From Gracilaria gracilis (taxonomy: Eukaryota; Rhodophyta; Florideophyceae; Gracilariales; Gracilariaceae), in the NCBI GenBank assembly GCA_030374805.1, contig JARGSG010000083.1:166625-230624 (forward strand): a stretch of 64,000 bases of DNA, in the 5' to 3' direction. The notes beneath the pieces are model-generated. The model made no database searches. It was given only the letters and a program-made list of their open reading frames with translations, and had not been told where the DNA came from. Numbering within the stretch: the first letter of the stretch is position 1; each line of letters opens with the position of its first letter. This document shows positions 1 through 11,503 of this stretch, piece after piece. A program made the translations under genes and the position numbers.

Positions 1-1946
1 GAAGGACTGTATGAACTGGGGGTGTACCCCACAGCCGAAAACACGAGTACATCTTTGATTGTACGTGGTAACCAGAAGTTTACTGAGTTATGGCATCAGA
101 GGCTTGGTCATCCAAGTCTTGACTATCTCCGGAAGACTCTTAATCTTGTCACAGGCGTTCCCAAGACTAAGCTGAGTGCCATTGGCCACTGTGAGCCATG
201 TGCAGAGGGAAAGTCTACGCGAGTCTCACGACTACCGCTAACTGCTCCAACTGCAATCGAGGTACTGGAGCTCGTTCATACAGACGTACTGGGACCTGTA
301 GATGTCCAAACACTATCGAGATCCCAATACTTCGTTTCGTTGTATGATGACAAGAGTCGCTTGTCTGCAATCAGGCTTCTCAGGGACAGAACTCAGGTTA
401 ATGATAGGGTGAAAGACATGATCGCCTTATTCGAAACACAGTCTGGAAAGAAGCTAAAGCGGATTAGATATGACAATGCCGGTGAATATCTTTCTGAGAA
501 TATGTCTCTATGGCTTCGGACAAAGGGAATCCAACTCGAACCAGCGCCTGCGTACAGCCCGGAATCTAACGGTAAAGCCGAGAGGCTAAACCGCACCCTC
601 AACGACAAAGCGAGAACAATGTTACGAGTGGTGGAAGATACTCCTCGTAGCAATCAGCTGTGGGGAGAGGCTGTTACCACAGCGAACTATCTCAGGAACC
701 GAATATTTGTTCGTCGAGATGGTGAACCTGACATGACACCAATTGAGATCTTCACGGGTAAGAAGCCGAATATCTCACACTTACGCACTTTTGGTGCGCA
801 GTGTTACGTGCACATTCCCAAAGAGCGCCGTAAGAGGAGCGCCAAATACAAGAACCGAACGATTAAGGGAATCCTTGTTGGCTACGAACGCGGAAAATGC
901 TACAGGGTATATGTTCCTGATAAGAACAAAGTAATGATCTCTAAGGATGTAACCTTCAATGAGGATATTACGGGATGGCCGAAGACCACCATAACACCAC
1001 TTGCAGACGAAGTGGACCTAGCCGAGGTCCAAGAAGTTGATTCTATGGAAGATGAAGCAACGAATCTGGATATGAAGAGTGAAGCCATGGAAGTGGACTG
1101 GAATCAGAAGACCGTGAAGAAAGAAGATGTCTCGGAGGATGAAGAAGATGAAGACGACCTTGTTTTCATGGATGCACATGGAGAGTATTCATACGACCCT
1201 GAATTAGTGACCCACTACCCTCCCGAGCCACGACGGTCGACCAGATCGAGACAACAGCCACAGCGTTTCACTCCAGATACTGTCTTCGCAATGCTCACAG
1301 GTAACATCATGGGCAATGACGACAATGATAGCCCTTTGACTGTTCGAGAAGCAATCAATGGCGCAGAGGCCCCACAGTGGAAGGCGGCCATGAAAGAAGA
1401 AATGAATCACATGAAGGAGCGATCGGTCTGGGAACTAGTCCCGCGTCCGCCGAACTGCAAACCAATCACCAATCGTTGGTTATTCTTGAAGAAGCACGAT
1501 GAGAAAGGCAGTGTTGAGCGCTACCGGGCACGTCTTGTAGCTCGTGGCTTTACCCAGCGAGCAGGTATAGATTACACTGAGCTTTCTTCACCTGTTGTCA
1601 AGTACAGCACCGTTAGAGCAGTGTTATCAGTTATGGCAGCCTATGGAATGGAAGCTGTACAGTTCGATGTATGCACAGCTTTCCTGTATGGTGATCTCTC
1701 CGAAGAACTGTACATGCGCCAACCCGAAGGATTCATGAACCAGACAAAGCCTGACCATGTCTACAAGCTCAAGAAATCCATCTACGGGCTCAAGCAAGCG
1801 GCCAGAGCCTGGCGTAGAAAGTTTAAGTTGATCATGCGTGAGTTGGGGTGCAAGCTGTCTGAAAACGATCCAGGTCTTTTCTTCTATGAAGTTGGACAAT
1901 ATCGCCTACTGATACTAGTGTACGTGGATGATGGTCTGGTAGTCGG
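1..1946 (+). pseudogene. copia Pol, 5' portion: integrase and first part of reverse transcriptase
   Basis: This frame is open from base 1, so the true start is upstream of the window. In order it shows an HHCC zinc-binding pre-integrase segment (WHQRLGHPS, then CEPC), a DDE integrase core (first Asp in HTDVLGP, second in YDNAGEY, Glu in SPESNGKAER), an acidic linker, and a copia-type reverse transcriptase (ITNRWLFLKK, YRARLVARGFTQ, AVQFDVCTAFLYG). It reaches the catalytic YVDD motif at about 1918-1930. Seven codons later it runs into the gypsy LTR and stops at 1957-1959 inside it. The protein would have integrated and reverse-transcribed the element; here it lacks the thumb and RNase H, which lie 9.5 kb downstream. 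Confidence 0.93.
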
Positions 1947-2448
1947 TGTAGTACAATGAGACCTCAATGGGTTGGTGCCACGTGGGTCTACTGGTGCGCC
2001 TTGCTGGCTGCACTGTACCCAATTGGTATTCTGTATTTTATAATTTCTAATTTATAGTCTAGGATAGTTTAGCATTGCTGGCCCATGACAGTAGGTCATG
2101 GGCACAGCCGATGACGTCATGCCCGCATGGGAGATCGGCGTCGGTGCACCTTGTATATATTGTGGTGCACCTCGCCTTCCCCCTCGGGTATTGTAAAGTG
2201 AGGCACCATTAGGGCAGTAACTATACCATCTTGGTCACTTACTACTCTATTACTATTCAGGTTTTACCGCGCGTCGACGGTCTACTACCGTACACCTACA
2301 CGGTCTAGACTAGTTGCCCCGCCGTTTGCCCCTGCGGGTTTCAGGTGCCCTACTACCATATTGGTTGTGTGTTTTTCCCCTTTAGGTTGAGCCCTCGCGC
2401 GCTCCCTCTACCAGGCGGACCCCACACCTTATCGGTATTTGTACGACA
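1947..2448 (+). repeat. gypsy copy 1, 5' LTR (502 bp)
   Basis: Starts TG and ends CA, and matches 10990-11498 and 59557-60064. It has one fewer CTAATTT unit near 2050 than the other two. It contains the regulatory block described at 2081-2171. Confidence 0.95.
2081..2171 (+). promoter_or_regulatory. gypsy LTR promoter block: hairpin, CRE-like palindrome, TATA between two GGTGCACC sites
   Basis: A 9-bp inverted repeat GCCCATGAC/GTCATGGGC (2081-2103) is followed by the palindrome ATGACGTCAT (2111-2120). A TATA-like TGTATATATT near 2152 is flanked on both sides by the 8-bp palindrome GGTGCACC (2143-2150 and 2164-2171). The block is present in all three LTRs in this window; the third has one base change in the hairpin arm. 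Placement inside the LTR suggests the element's own promoter. Factor binding is inferred, not shown. Confidence 0.6.
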
Positions 2449-2451
2449 TTT

Positions 2452-2469
2452 TGGTCTCCCGACTTAGAA
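2452..2469 (+). other. gypsy copy 1 candidate primer-binding site
   Basis: Three bases after the LTR end the sequence reads TGGTCTCCCGACTTAGAA. TGG is the expected complement of a tRNA CCA end. The same sequence follows the LTR of copy 2 (from 60068). The tRNA is not identified. Confidence 0.55.
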
Positions 2470-2596
2470 GTTTCTTGGTTTTTTGTCGTACCTTTACTGG
2501 TGACCAGAAGACATTCGAAAGGATTCTGGAAGTTCACACACCTATTTGGTTTCGTAGGAATACTCGCGAAGCAATTGGATACCACTATTGGTCACT

Positions 2597-4783
2597 ATGG
2601 AAAGACCTAAAAGGATTACTCGTGGCTTCTAGCGCGCCACCTAGCCACAAGGGTTCTGCTGCGGCTTCGGCCGCTAAACCCATTCTGGATAATCCCGAGG
2701 AGTTGCTTCCGGGCAACCTCGGGCCGGAACCTCAAAGGATACGGGCACTCAGCCACCGTTGGCTCCTGAACCTAACAAGGATTTGCCCGACAACGGTTGA
2801 GGACCTTTGGCCCCAATTGGAAGATCGGGCGAAAGCTCTTTTTACCGCTACGGTTTAATGAAGCTATGACCTCAATGGACATGGACGCCGTTACCCGCTT
2901 GGTGGTTGATCGAGCCGTGCACGAGCTCTCTCAACGCATACCTAAATTGGTTGAAACATACCTCTTAACGGGGTGCCCGGGAGCATATCTACCGAGTGGT
3001 TCAAGACCTTTGGGTTTCTGAAGGAATGGCGGAAGCCAAAACCCCTGGGGGTGGAATGTGGTTACTCGCATACCACAAGGGATCCCTGCTGGTTCTTCCG
3101 CACCAATCAAGCCAAATTCCGGCCGATAGTGCGTACCTACAAGGTTTAAGGCAAGGTCAAGAGGACCATATAGAGATGGGCCCCTCGAGACGTGTACTTG
3201 CCACCCATTGGAGGCAACGTTCGAAAGGACACCAAGACTGGTGGGACCTGAGGACGTTTCGTCTGACCCAGGAAGAGGGGCGACGAAGAAGAAACCGCAA
3301 GGGTAAAGAAAGGAGGAGGAAAAAGGGGAAAGAATCGCGGCTACGACTCTGACCCCGATTCCTCGAGCTCCGATACCGATACTGGTTCATCGTCGGATGA
3401 TGACCGTAAAGGTAGACGCAAGAAGAAACCGAACAGGTTGGTGAAGAAGTCGTCAAAGAGAAACCGGAAAGGTAAGAAGAAACGGTACGAGTCGTCCGAC
3501 TCGGATTCGGACACCGATACAACCCTAGAGGTGCGTCAGCCGCTGAACGATATGTTCACCAAAGCGGTTGATTATAGGTCATATCGGTTGAGAAACCGAT
3601 CCTCTGCTTAGACCCAAGAGGTTGCGCAGGAAGATCACCAAGCACCACAAGAAGCTCAGCTTCCAGATGGGTGATACTACCTTTCACAGGTGATGATCCC
3701 ATTGCGGTAATTGAGTTTCTACAGAAGTTCAAGATTGCATGCGACCAAAATGGTTTTTCCGAAGGCGCTGCCATGTGGTTATTCCAGTTTTTACCTTAAA
3801 GGTCAAGCTTACCACTTGCTGCAAGGCAGGCTCCGTGGAAATACCCTGGCGGTTGATGAAGAGGGGACAGAGATGTTAGAGACGTACCCAGAAGTGGTTA
3901 ATTTCATGTTGGAAACTTACGCTACCGATGAGGTTATCCAGGAAGGTTACGCTGAGGTGCAGGCATATCGCCAACGCTCTAGCCAAACCGAAATGGAATT
4001 CTCGTTGGGCCTTTGGAATCTGGCCACCCGATGCGGGTAATGTCTTTACCAATAGTAGGTTGAAGTCGCTCTTTGCCGACAATGTTGACAAAGCGATCCG
4101 TTCGCAGGTACGCAATTACCTGGCGAACAACCGTAAGGTGGACTATAATGGGCTTGCCCGTTATGCCCAGGGACTAGGTGACACTCTCCGTCACGGAAAG
4201 AAGCCGTCGGCGTCCCATACCTCGAAAGGATAAAACCGAAACGGTCAGTATTGGAGCTAGAGGGAAAGCACTACCTCAGAGGGGAGATTCGCTCATTCGC
4301 GTACCAACAGAAATGGCAGTTCATCTCGTGACTGCGCCGCAGGCTCAGTCACGAGCCACCTCCATTGGTAATTGGTCGTCGACAGTACCACCAGCTTCGG
4401 TAAGGTCACCACCAAGTGCGGCGAGCACTCAACAAACCTCAACGGGTGGTTCGCAAGCATCTTCATATGCTACAGCACCAACCAATCCGGTTACCCGACC
4501 TACCTCTATGGCAATGCGTGATCCCCAGACAGGTGGATTGGTTTGCTGGCTCTGTTTGTCGCCAGACCATCTGGCGAACAGATGTGACAAAATACCCCCA
4601 GGGGTGCGCGAACATCTGATCAGTGCCAGGCAGCAAAACCACCGTAACCTATATGGATCTGGAAAGAGGGTACAAGCTCAACCATCACCATCTCAGGTTC
4701 ATCTCGTCGAGGAAACACCAATCTTGGAGAAGGACAGTCCCGCTCCGGAGGAGCAGGGAAAACAACCGAACCGGTTAGCGTAG
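2597..4783 (+). pseudogene. gypsy copy 1 gag, broken by many single-base insertions
   Basis: The DNA parallels the intact 720-residue Gag of copy 2 (60212-62374) from ATG at 2597 to TAG at 4781-4783, but the frame is broken repeatedly. Compared with copy 2 there are about two dozen one-base gains, nearly all lengthening a homopolymer (for example near 2709, 2787, 2856, 2971, 3050, 3690, 3790, 4036, 4280), and no clear losses. The C-terminal zinc knuckle CWLCLSPDHLANRC (CX2CX4HX4C) is readable near 4542-4590. Gag would form the virus-like particle. The one-sided error pattern may reflect sequence quality rather than decay. Confidence 0.85.
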
Positions 4784-4854
4784 GGGCCACCCCTTAACCG
4801 TGAATTGGAAGGCCCGTCGATACCGGAACGGGAAACCTTAATGGTGGAAAAAGA

Positions 4855-7481
4855 AGAATCAGATGTACCCAATGTGGTGTGTCCTAATGAAGTACAATAA
4901 CTATAAAGTTAATGCTTCAGTAAGCTTTCTCAATTACCTACAGGTCCCCGTTGCGTGTGTACTCGATACTGGGCGCCGGTCCCGAATGTGCTAAACGCTC
5001 GCGTCATACCCGATGCGGTCTTGCGGAACATTCGGCCTGCCCCGACTATCAACCCGCTGGTGGACGCTAATGAGCGCCCCACTGCACCTTAGAGGAATGT
5101 TAACCACTGTGGTACAACTTGGAACCTTGAAGGTGAAGCTCAATTTCTTTGTGGTGGATCGTCTGGCGACAGACTGTATCCTCGGGACCAACTTTATTGA
5201 CAAACATGTCAAGGCAATTTTGCCAGGGTCCCGAACGGTCGCTCTCCGTCAAGGTGGTCGTATTTCTATACTGGGTAATACGCAGACCAAAGATGGTTGG
5301 CGTAAGAAGCCGAGGTTCAATATACCCACCGAAACGGTTTCAAACAAGATACGGCTCACCAAATTGGTTTCAATTCCGGCTATGACCCAAATGGTAGTGA
5401 ACGTCTCATGCGCAGTTCCAGGATTGGTAATGCTACAGAACCATCCTAGGTTGGCAGAAAGACATCTCGCCTTGATGGCAAACGGGATTATCGACAACAT
5501 CCCTAACCAAGCCTTCAAGGTGTACTTGAGTAACTTTAGCAATCACATTGTTAAGTTACCCAAGAATACCACTATTGGAATCGCATTGCCGGCACCACAA
5601 GGGGTTTTCACGGTCTCACCTAATGTGTTGGGCGAGGTCGCCACCTCTAAGGAAGGGGGAGGAACGGATGCGCCATACCCTGCATATGCGCCCCCGTTAT
5701 CGACAAATACCAAAATGGAACAGAAGATCGCCAGTACCTTTAAGGTAAGGGATCAGGAAAAGACTATGGAACTGGACCCAGTGCGGAATTGGAGAGAGGA
5801 AGTCCAGATCGGTGCGGAGAACCAGGCTCTCCGAGATCGGATCCTCAGTCTCTTAGAAGAATTTGAACCCATGTGGTCGGGCCGGTTGGGCCAAATTGAG
5901 GCTACAGAGCACCGTATTGATATGGTGCCAGGCTGGAAACCCACGTACCAGCAGCCTTACCGTGCAGGTCCAAAAGCCCGGGAGGTTGAGCTCAATGAGG
6001 TCGAGAGAATGCTCCATGAAGGTGTCATAGAACCAGCAAATGCGGACTGGGCCAGCCCTGTGGTTCTCGTCACAAAGAAGAATGATACCCGTATGCGGTT
6101 CTGTGTGGACTACAGAAGACTGAATAGTATGACCATTAGGGATTCGTACCCAATACCTAGAATGGACGAGTGTATAGATTCGTTGGGCAACGCCAAGATC
6201 TTTACTACGCTCGATGCCAATTGTGGTTATTGGCAGGTACCTATCAGGGAAGAAGACAAGGACAAAACTACGTTTACTTGCCACGCTGGGTTATTCCGTT
6301 TTACGCGTATGCCCTTTGGGTTGCGAAATGCCCCGGCTACCTTTCAGAGGGCGTTAGATATAATCCTTTCGAAGGTGAAGTGGAGAACCGCTCTGGTATA
6401 CATCGACGATGTAATCATATATTCCAGAACGGTAGAGGAACATTTCCACCATGTTCGGGAAGTTTTGAACCTTTTGAGGGAATCTGGAGTAACGTTGAAG
6501 CTCCGCAAGTGCGAATTATTCACCAAAGAGGTAGAATACCTTGGTCATATCATCAGCCCTGGGAGGTTAGAAGTGACGCCGCGGAATATCCGGGCCGTGC
6601 AGGAGGCGAAGCCACCCACGTCCCAAACGGAAATCCGATCCTTTATAGGTTTGTGCAATGTGTACCGCCGGTTTATCAAGGGATTTGCCAAGATAGCGGC
6701 TTCCCTCAACAGGAAGCTGCTGAAAGGTCAACCTACAAGGTTTGAATGTCTTACCAATGAGGAAATGGATGCGTTCGAGGCGCTGAAACATGCGCTCTTG
6801 ACACCTCCCATCTTGGCATTACCCAAAGCTGGTTCACGATACACGTTGGATACTGACGCTTCGGACGCCCAAATTGGTTGTTGTCTTATGCAGGAGCAAG
6901 AAAACGGTGACAAACTACCTATAGGGTACTGGAGCCGTGCTTTGCACGCTGCAGAAAAGAACTACACAACAACCGAAAAGGAATGTCTGGCAGTAGTCTG
7001 GAGCATGTTGATGCTCCGTCCCTACCTATATGGTGAAAGGTTCACGCTTCGAACCGACCATGATGCCCTACAGTGGATACTGGGTCTGGCCGACGCATCA
7101 GGCAGACTTGCCCGATGGCGGTTACGACTTTCAGAGTTCGAGTATGACGTACAGTACCGTCCAGGTATCAAGCACAATGTCGCAGACGCGATGTCTCGCA
7201 TTACCACAGATGGTTTGGACACCGAGCCGGTAGAGGATGATATCCCATGCTTTACCATCTCTACCAACCCTGATGGTGATACCTTAGAAGGTTACTGGAC
7301 TCTACCCGAAGAGGATACGTGGTTTAGTCATGCCGTCGCTCGGGAAATACTCGCCCTCGAGGAAACAGACGTCATGCAAATTACCCGCGAGGAATTCCTG
7401 AGAGAGCAAGCAAACGATGTTTATTGCCGCTCTCTCATGGACCAAGTAGGTATGAAAGACTCGAACTTTGACGTCGCCTGA
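4855..7481 (+). pseudogene. gypsy copy 1 pol, protease-reverse transcriptase-RNase H part
   Basis: A long frame is open from about 5013 to a TGA at 7479-7481. The start of the protease, including its DTGA active site (near 4965), lies upstream in a stretch with the same extra bases that break gag. Readable parts are the end of the aspartic protease (LATDCILGTNFID), reverse transcriptase (FCVDYRRLNSMTIRDSYPIP, FTTLDANCGYWQVP, YIDDVIIYS near 6398-6425) and RNase H (TLDTDASDAQIGCCL, TEKECLAVVWS, FTLRTDHDALQWIL). The frame continues unchanged into integrase after the single TGA, so in an active relative these domains form one polyprotein. Confidence 0.9.
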
Positions 7482-9065
7482 AATGGTTTCCTAGTGAGGC
7501 GAGCTCCTATTGATGGCTCCCTTCAGAAGGTAGTGCCCAAGGTGCTGCGCCCTCGGGTGCTGTACCTAGCCCACTACCCAAGGCTATCAGGACACCCTGG
7601 AGGTACGAGAATGTACTACACCTTGAGGCAAGGATACTACTGGCCTCATATGGCTAATGATATATATACCTTTGTAGGTCAATGTGAATCTTGCGTACGT
7701 ACCCGTGGAGGTCTCCGGAAGCACAGAAAATACTTGAAGTTATTCCCTGCAGCGGGTCCTCTCGAGTTCGTCGCAATAGACCTTCTGGGTCCATTACCAA
7801 AAAACACAAGGGGATATCAGTACATCATCGTAATCACCGACAGGTTCTCGAAGCTCACGCGAGCGATACCCTTGAAGGACACGAAATCGACGACCCTCGC
7901 GGTGGCGTTCTTGAACAATTGGATCTACCCGTATGGTGCACCGCTTTATCTACTTACCGACAATGGTTCGAACTTAGCTTCGAAGTTCTTTGAAGCTGTT
8001 TGTAACCTCTTGGGTATTAAGCACTACTTCACTACTGCCTACCATCCGCAAACGAATGGGCGAGTGGAGCGCTTTAACCGAACACTGGTATCTAGGCTGC
8101 GACATTATACGGAAGAACACCAAACTGGTTGGGACGAGCTCGTGCAGCCCTTGACATATGCATATAACCTTCAGGTTCATCGAGCGACGCAAACTACGCC
8201 GTTCGATCTAATACTGTCAAGACACCCACCAGGTATTGTTGTTGAAGGGGACCCATTAGGACAAGAAGCCGCCGGAGCGCTCACACCGTCACAGGTCAAA
8301 CGGAATACCCTTTTGAGGTTGAGACGTGCTCTCAAGTATGCTGAGAGCAAGCTCACAGCATCCCAGAAGCGGTACAAGGAGGACTACGACCGAAAGGTAA
8401 CCCAAGTGGTAACTGCTACGCCGGGTCAATATGTCTTTATTGACCACCCTCCGAAAGGAGCTAAGCCACGACCGGGTGATGAGGCCGATGATGAAGCTAT
8501 TGATAGAGATATCAATTCCAAGCTTCTTCCGAAATCATCGGGACCTTTCAAGGTAGTTCGAGCAACCGACCACACAGTGACGGTGAACCAAGATGGTGTA
8601 GAGAATACGATCTCTATTGACCGAATCACGGTTGCACCTCAGACGGTTCAGTCCAGGAAGGAACGCGGAGAATCCGCGCGTGACCCACAAGCGGTTGCCC
8701 TAAGGACTCAGCCCCGGGAAGACGGGACACCCATCAAGGTTAATGATGACGCACAGGGTAACGACCCAGACTACGTACCACCTGCGGGGATTACGGTTGC
8801 TCCTTCAGAGGAAACATCTACCCCTAGTGGTACCGATGCTCATCTAAACCAAAGTGGTGAAACGATACCAGCCCAGGTCTCTAATGAGTTCCCAGTGGAA
8901 CGCCTTGTAGGTCACCGCCGTACCCCAGATGGTCTAAAGTACACCGTACGTTGGTATGGCTGGGGCGCCGATGGTGACACTGCTGAGCCGCCCTCAGCCA
9001 TACCACACCATTTCAGGGTAAGCTACTGGAACCGCAAAGGAGAGGACATGCCGAACGATGGGTAA
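7482..9065 (+). pseudogene. gypsy copy 1 integrase with C-terminal chromodomain-like segment
   Basis: This is in the same frame as the reverse transcriptase ORF, separated from it only by TGA at 7479-7481. It shows an HHCC zinc finger (LAHYPRLSGHPGG, then CESC), a DDE core (first Asp in VAIDLLGPLP, second in LLTDNGSN, Glu in HPQTNGRVERFNRTL) and a C-terminal segment with chromodomain character (VERLVGHRR, KYTVRWYGWG, ending near SYWNRK). A chromodomain tail is the hallmark of chromoviruses and is thought to guide insertion by chromatin marks. The segment here is divergent, so that part is moderately supported. The stop at 9063-9065 is followed by no further pol sequence. Confidence 0.87.
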
Positions 9066-10989
9066 ACCTTAGAGGTAATGCAGTCCCCCAAGGAAGGGGG
9101 AAAAGCACATTGTAATGAGGAGTACCAAAGTCGGTTCGGACGCTCACCGGGAAGGTACAACCAGAAGGAAGCATTCCATGAGGGTACGTCCAAGGAGCGG
9201 TAGCGCTAAAGACGGACGCACCGTTGTACGCGCGCCGTTGCACATGCGCCATGCACGTGCGCGGCACGCGCGCGAACCCGCACGGTGGAAACATTCAAAA
9301 AATTGTATCTTTTTATTTGACGAGGCATACGCGCGCTTCTCGTGGCGCGCCGTGCGGAGTAACCGATTCGGTTTACACTATTGTGTGTAGGGAGCGAGCA
9401 CCGGCATGGTCAAAAAATCTAAGTATTTTGACCGTGCCGCGGTCCCGAATCGGCCATTCCCAGCCTCTGAAACCCCTTGGTTCTCGAGATACAGACCAAA
9501 AGGTTTTTCTGGGTTTTCACTACCATCTGGAGGGGTAATTTTCCGGTCGAATTTTTTGATTCGCCTTGCAAGTAACCTCCGGGGTAAAGCACCGCACGTG
9601 CGCCCATGCATGGTGAGAGGCCATGCAGAACCATCTCGGTACATTGCTGGCCACTGCGCGCAAGCGCTTGGCACAACATAGGACCTCATGGAAAGCGAAA
9701 CCGCTCGCTGCGCCGCACGAAGGCGCATCGGCGTACCAACATGGTAAACCATACTACGAGCACCAGAATGGTTCAGGATGGAGCTAACTTAAGTACAAGG
9801 CATTAACCCTCACCCATCGTGGTACGCTGGTCTAAGGAAGGGGGAGAAGAGTTTCAAAACCTGATTCGAGATGCCCAGCTCTAAGGGAAAGGGGAGCTGT
9901 TTTTGCGCTTCCTCTCTTGCTGCGCACCGCACCTATAGGGTAATTGGAACCTAACATGGAAACGCATAACATTTAACTTTTATTTCAAGACTAACACCAA
10001 TACGGATGCGGGAGCAAAGTGGCTCAAGCACAGACCCAAGTGGAGACAATAATCGACCTGAGGGTGAACGCATGGCAAGCGCGTAGTGCCCAACAGGGAC
10101 GGTGCGACGCTCGCTGCGCACGGTAGCGCACGCCAATGTTTACCAAAGTGGTTTGGAGGTCGTGCGATTGGAGATCAAATTGAAAGGAAATCATGACCCA
10201 GATAGTTATTCTGAGGAACCGAACCTTCGTGGTTGTGGACAACGATACCCGCAGGAACCGATACGGCCTGTCGCATGAACCTTGAAGGAAGAGCAAGTCT
10301 CTGCGGAAAAAGCACGATGACGCTGTACAGTCGTGTACGGTAGGGTTAGAACCTTGAAGGTGCTACGATAATCGTGAAGCTACAAAGAAAGTGCAAGAAC
10401 CAGACCTGTATGGTATCACGAAGTCGACCAGTACGGTATTGGATAGGAAGGAGAGCAGACGAGCCGCGCATACGTGGACCAATGTGGTGATGTTGTAACC
10501 ATTGCGGGAGCAAGAAGACCGCGAAGGGACAGCCAGACCGCAAAAGTTTCAAATTGGCGCGACAATCGTGTTGCCGCCCAGTGCAGGGGACAGTGCGTTC
10601 TAGAGCGGGAACAGGGAAGCGACCACCAAAGTATCGTGATGAAAGCGAGGACGAGAAGATAGTACCATAATGGTGTCGCCCCATAATGGGTATCCCGAAG
10701 CAGTGCAATAGGAAGCCTTGAAGGTACTGGAAGAAGACGCGCGTCGCGCCCAAACCACAAATGGGAATGAATAAGCCGCTGTCGGTGATAACCAAAGAGG
10801 TGGATAGAGCCGCAATCGGTGATGACCAAGGTGGTGGACAGAGTGCGTTCGGTGATGCAGAGCCGACGCGACGCACGGCGCGAAATGGCACAAAGGCTGC
10901 GACAGGGACCAGATTGGTACGACGATGCCAACGACTTGGTGAAAGGATCTAGGAGCCACGAGGGCGTGGCTCAGGATAGGAAGGGGGTC
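9066..10989 (+). other. 1.9-kb non-coding tract between gypsy pol and 3' LTR
   Basis: No frame here resembles a known protein. The longest open frames are antisense (about 181 and 171 codons near 10.35-10.93 kb) and look like chance products. The tract is rich in short ACC...GGT words and CGCG runs and ends in the purine-rich stretch AGGATAGGAAGGGGG (10973-10987), the probable polypurine tract that primes plus-strand DNA just before the LTR. Confidence 0.65.
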
Positions 10990-11498
10990 TGTAGTACAAT
11001 GAGACCTCAATGGGTTGGTGCCACGTGGGTCTACTGGTGCGCCTTGCTGGCTGCACTGTACCCAATTGGTATTCTGTATTTTATAATTTCTAATTTCTAA
11101 TTTATAGTCTAGGATAGTTTAGCATTGCTGGCCCATGACAGTAGGTCATGGGCACAGCCGATGACGTCATGCCCGCATGGGAGATCGGCGTCGGTGCACC
11201 TTGTATATATTGTGGTGCACCTCGCCTTCCCCCTCGGGTATTGTAAAGTGAGGCACCATTAGGGCAGTAACTATACCATCTTGGTCACTTACTACTCTAT
11301 TACTATTCAGGTTTTACCGCGCGTCGACTTCTACTACCGTACACCTACACGGTCTAGACTAGTTGCCCCGCCGTTTGCCCCTGCGGGTTTCAGGTGCCCT
11401 ATTACCATATTGGTTGTGTGTTTTTCCCCTTTAGGTTGAGCCCTCGCGCGCTCCCTCTACCAGGCGGACCCCCACACCTTATCGGTATTTGTACGACA
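10990..11498 (+). repeat. gypsy copy 1, 3' LTR (509 bp)
   Basis: Begins TGTAGTACAATG immediately after the purine tract and ends GTACGACA, followed by the GTCGG target duplication. It differs from the 5' LTR by one CTAATTT unit and a few single bases. Confidence 0.95.
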
Positions 11499-11503
11499 GT
11501 CGG

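Larger units (their letters stand above)
1947..11498 (+). mobile_element. Ty3/gypsy chromovirus-type LTR retrotransposon, copy 1
   Basis: LTRs at 1947-2448 and 10990-11498 both begin TGTAGTACAATG and end GTACGACA, and the 5-bp duplication GTCGG flanks the element. Internal order is primer-binding site, gag, protease, reverse transcriptase, RNase H, integrase with a chromodomain-like tail, a 1.9-kb non-coding tract and a polypurine tract, all plus strand. The integrase lies downstream of RNase H, which is the gypsy order. The two LTRs differ by one 7-bp repeat unit and a few single bases, so the insertion is fairly recent. A second nearly identical copy begins at 59557. Confidence 0.95.

Noticed and set aside
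10346..11010. Three overlapping antisense frames in the gypsy tail
   Set aside because: No motifs, mutually overlapping; likely chance.
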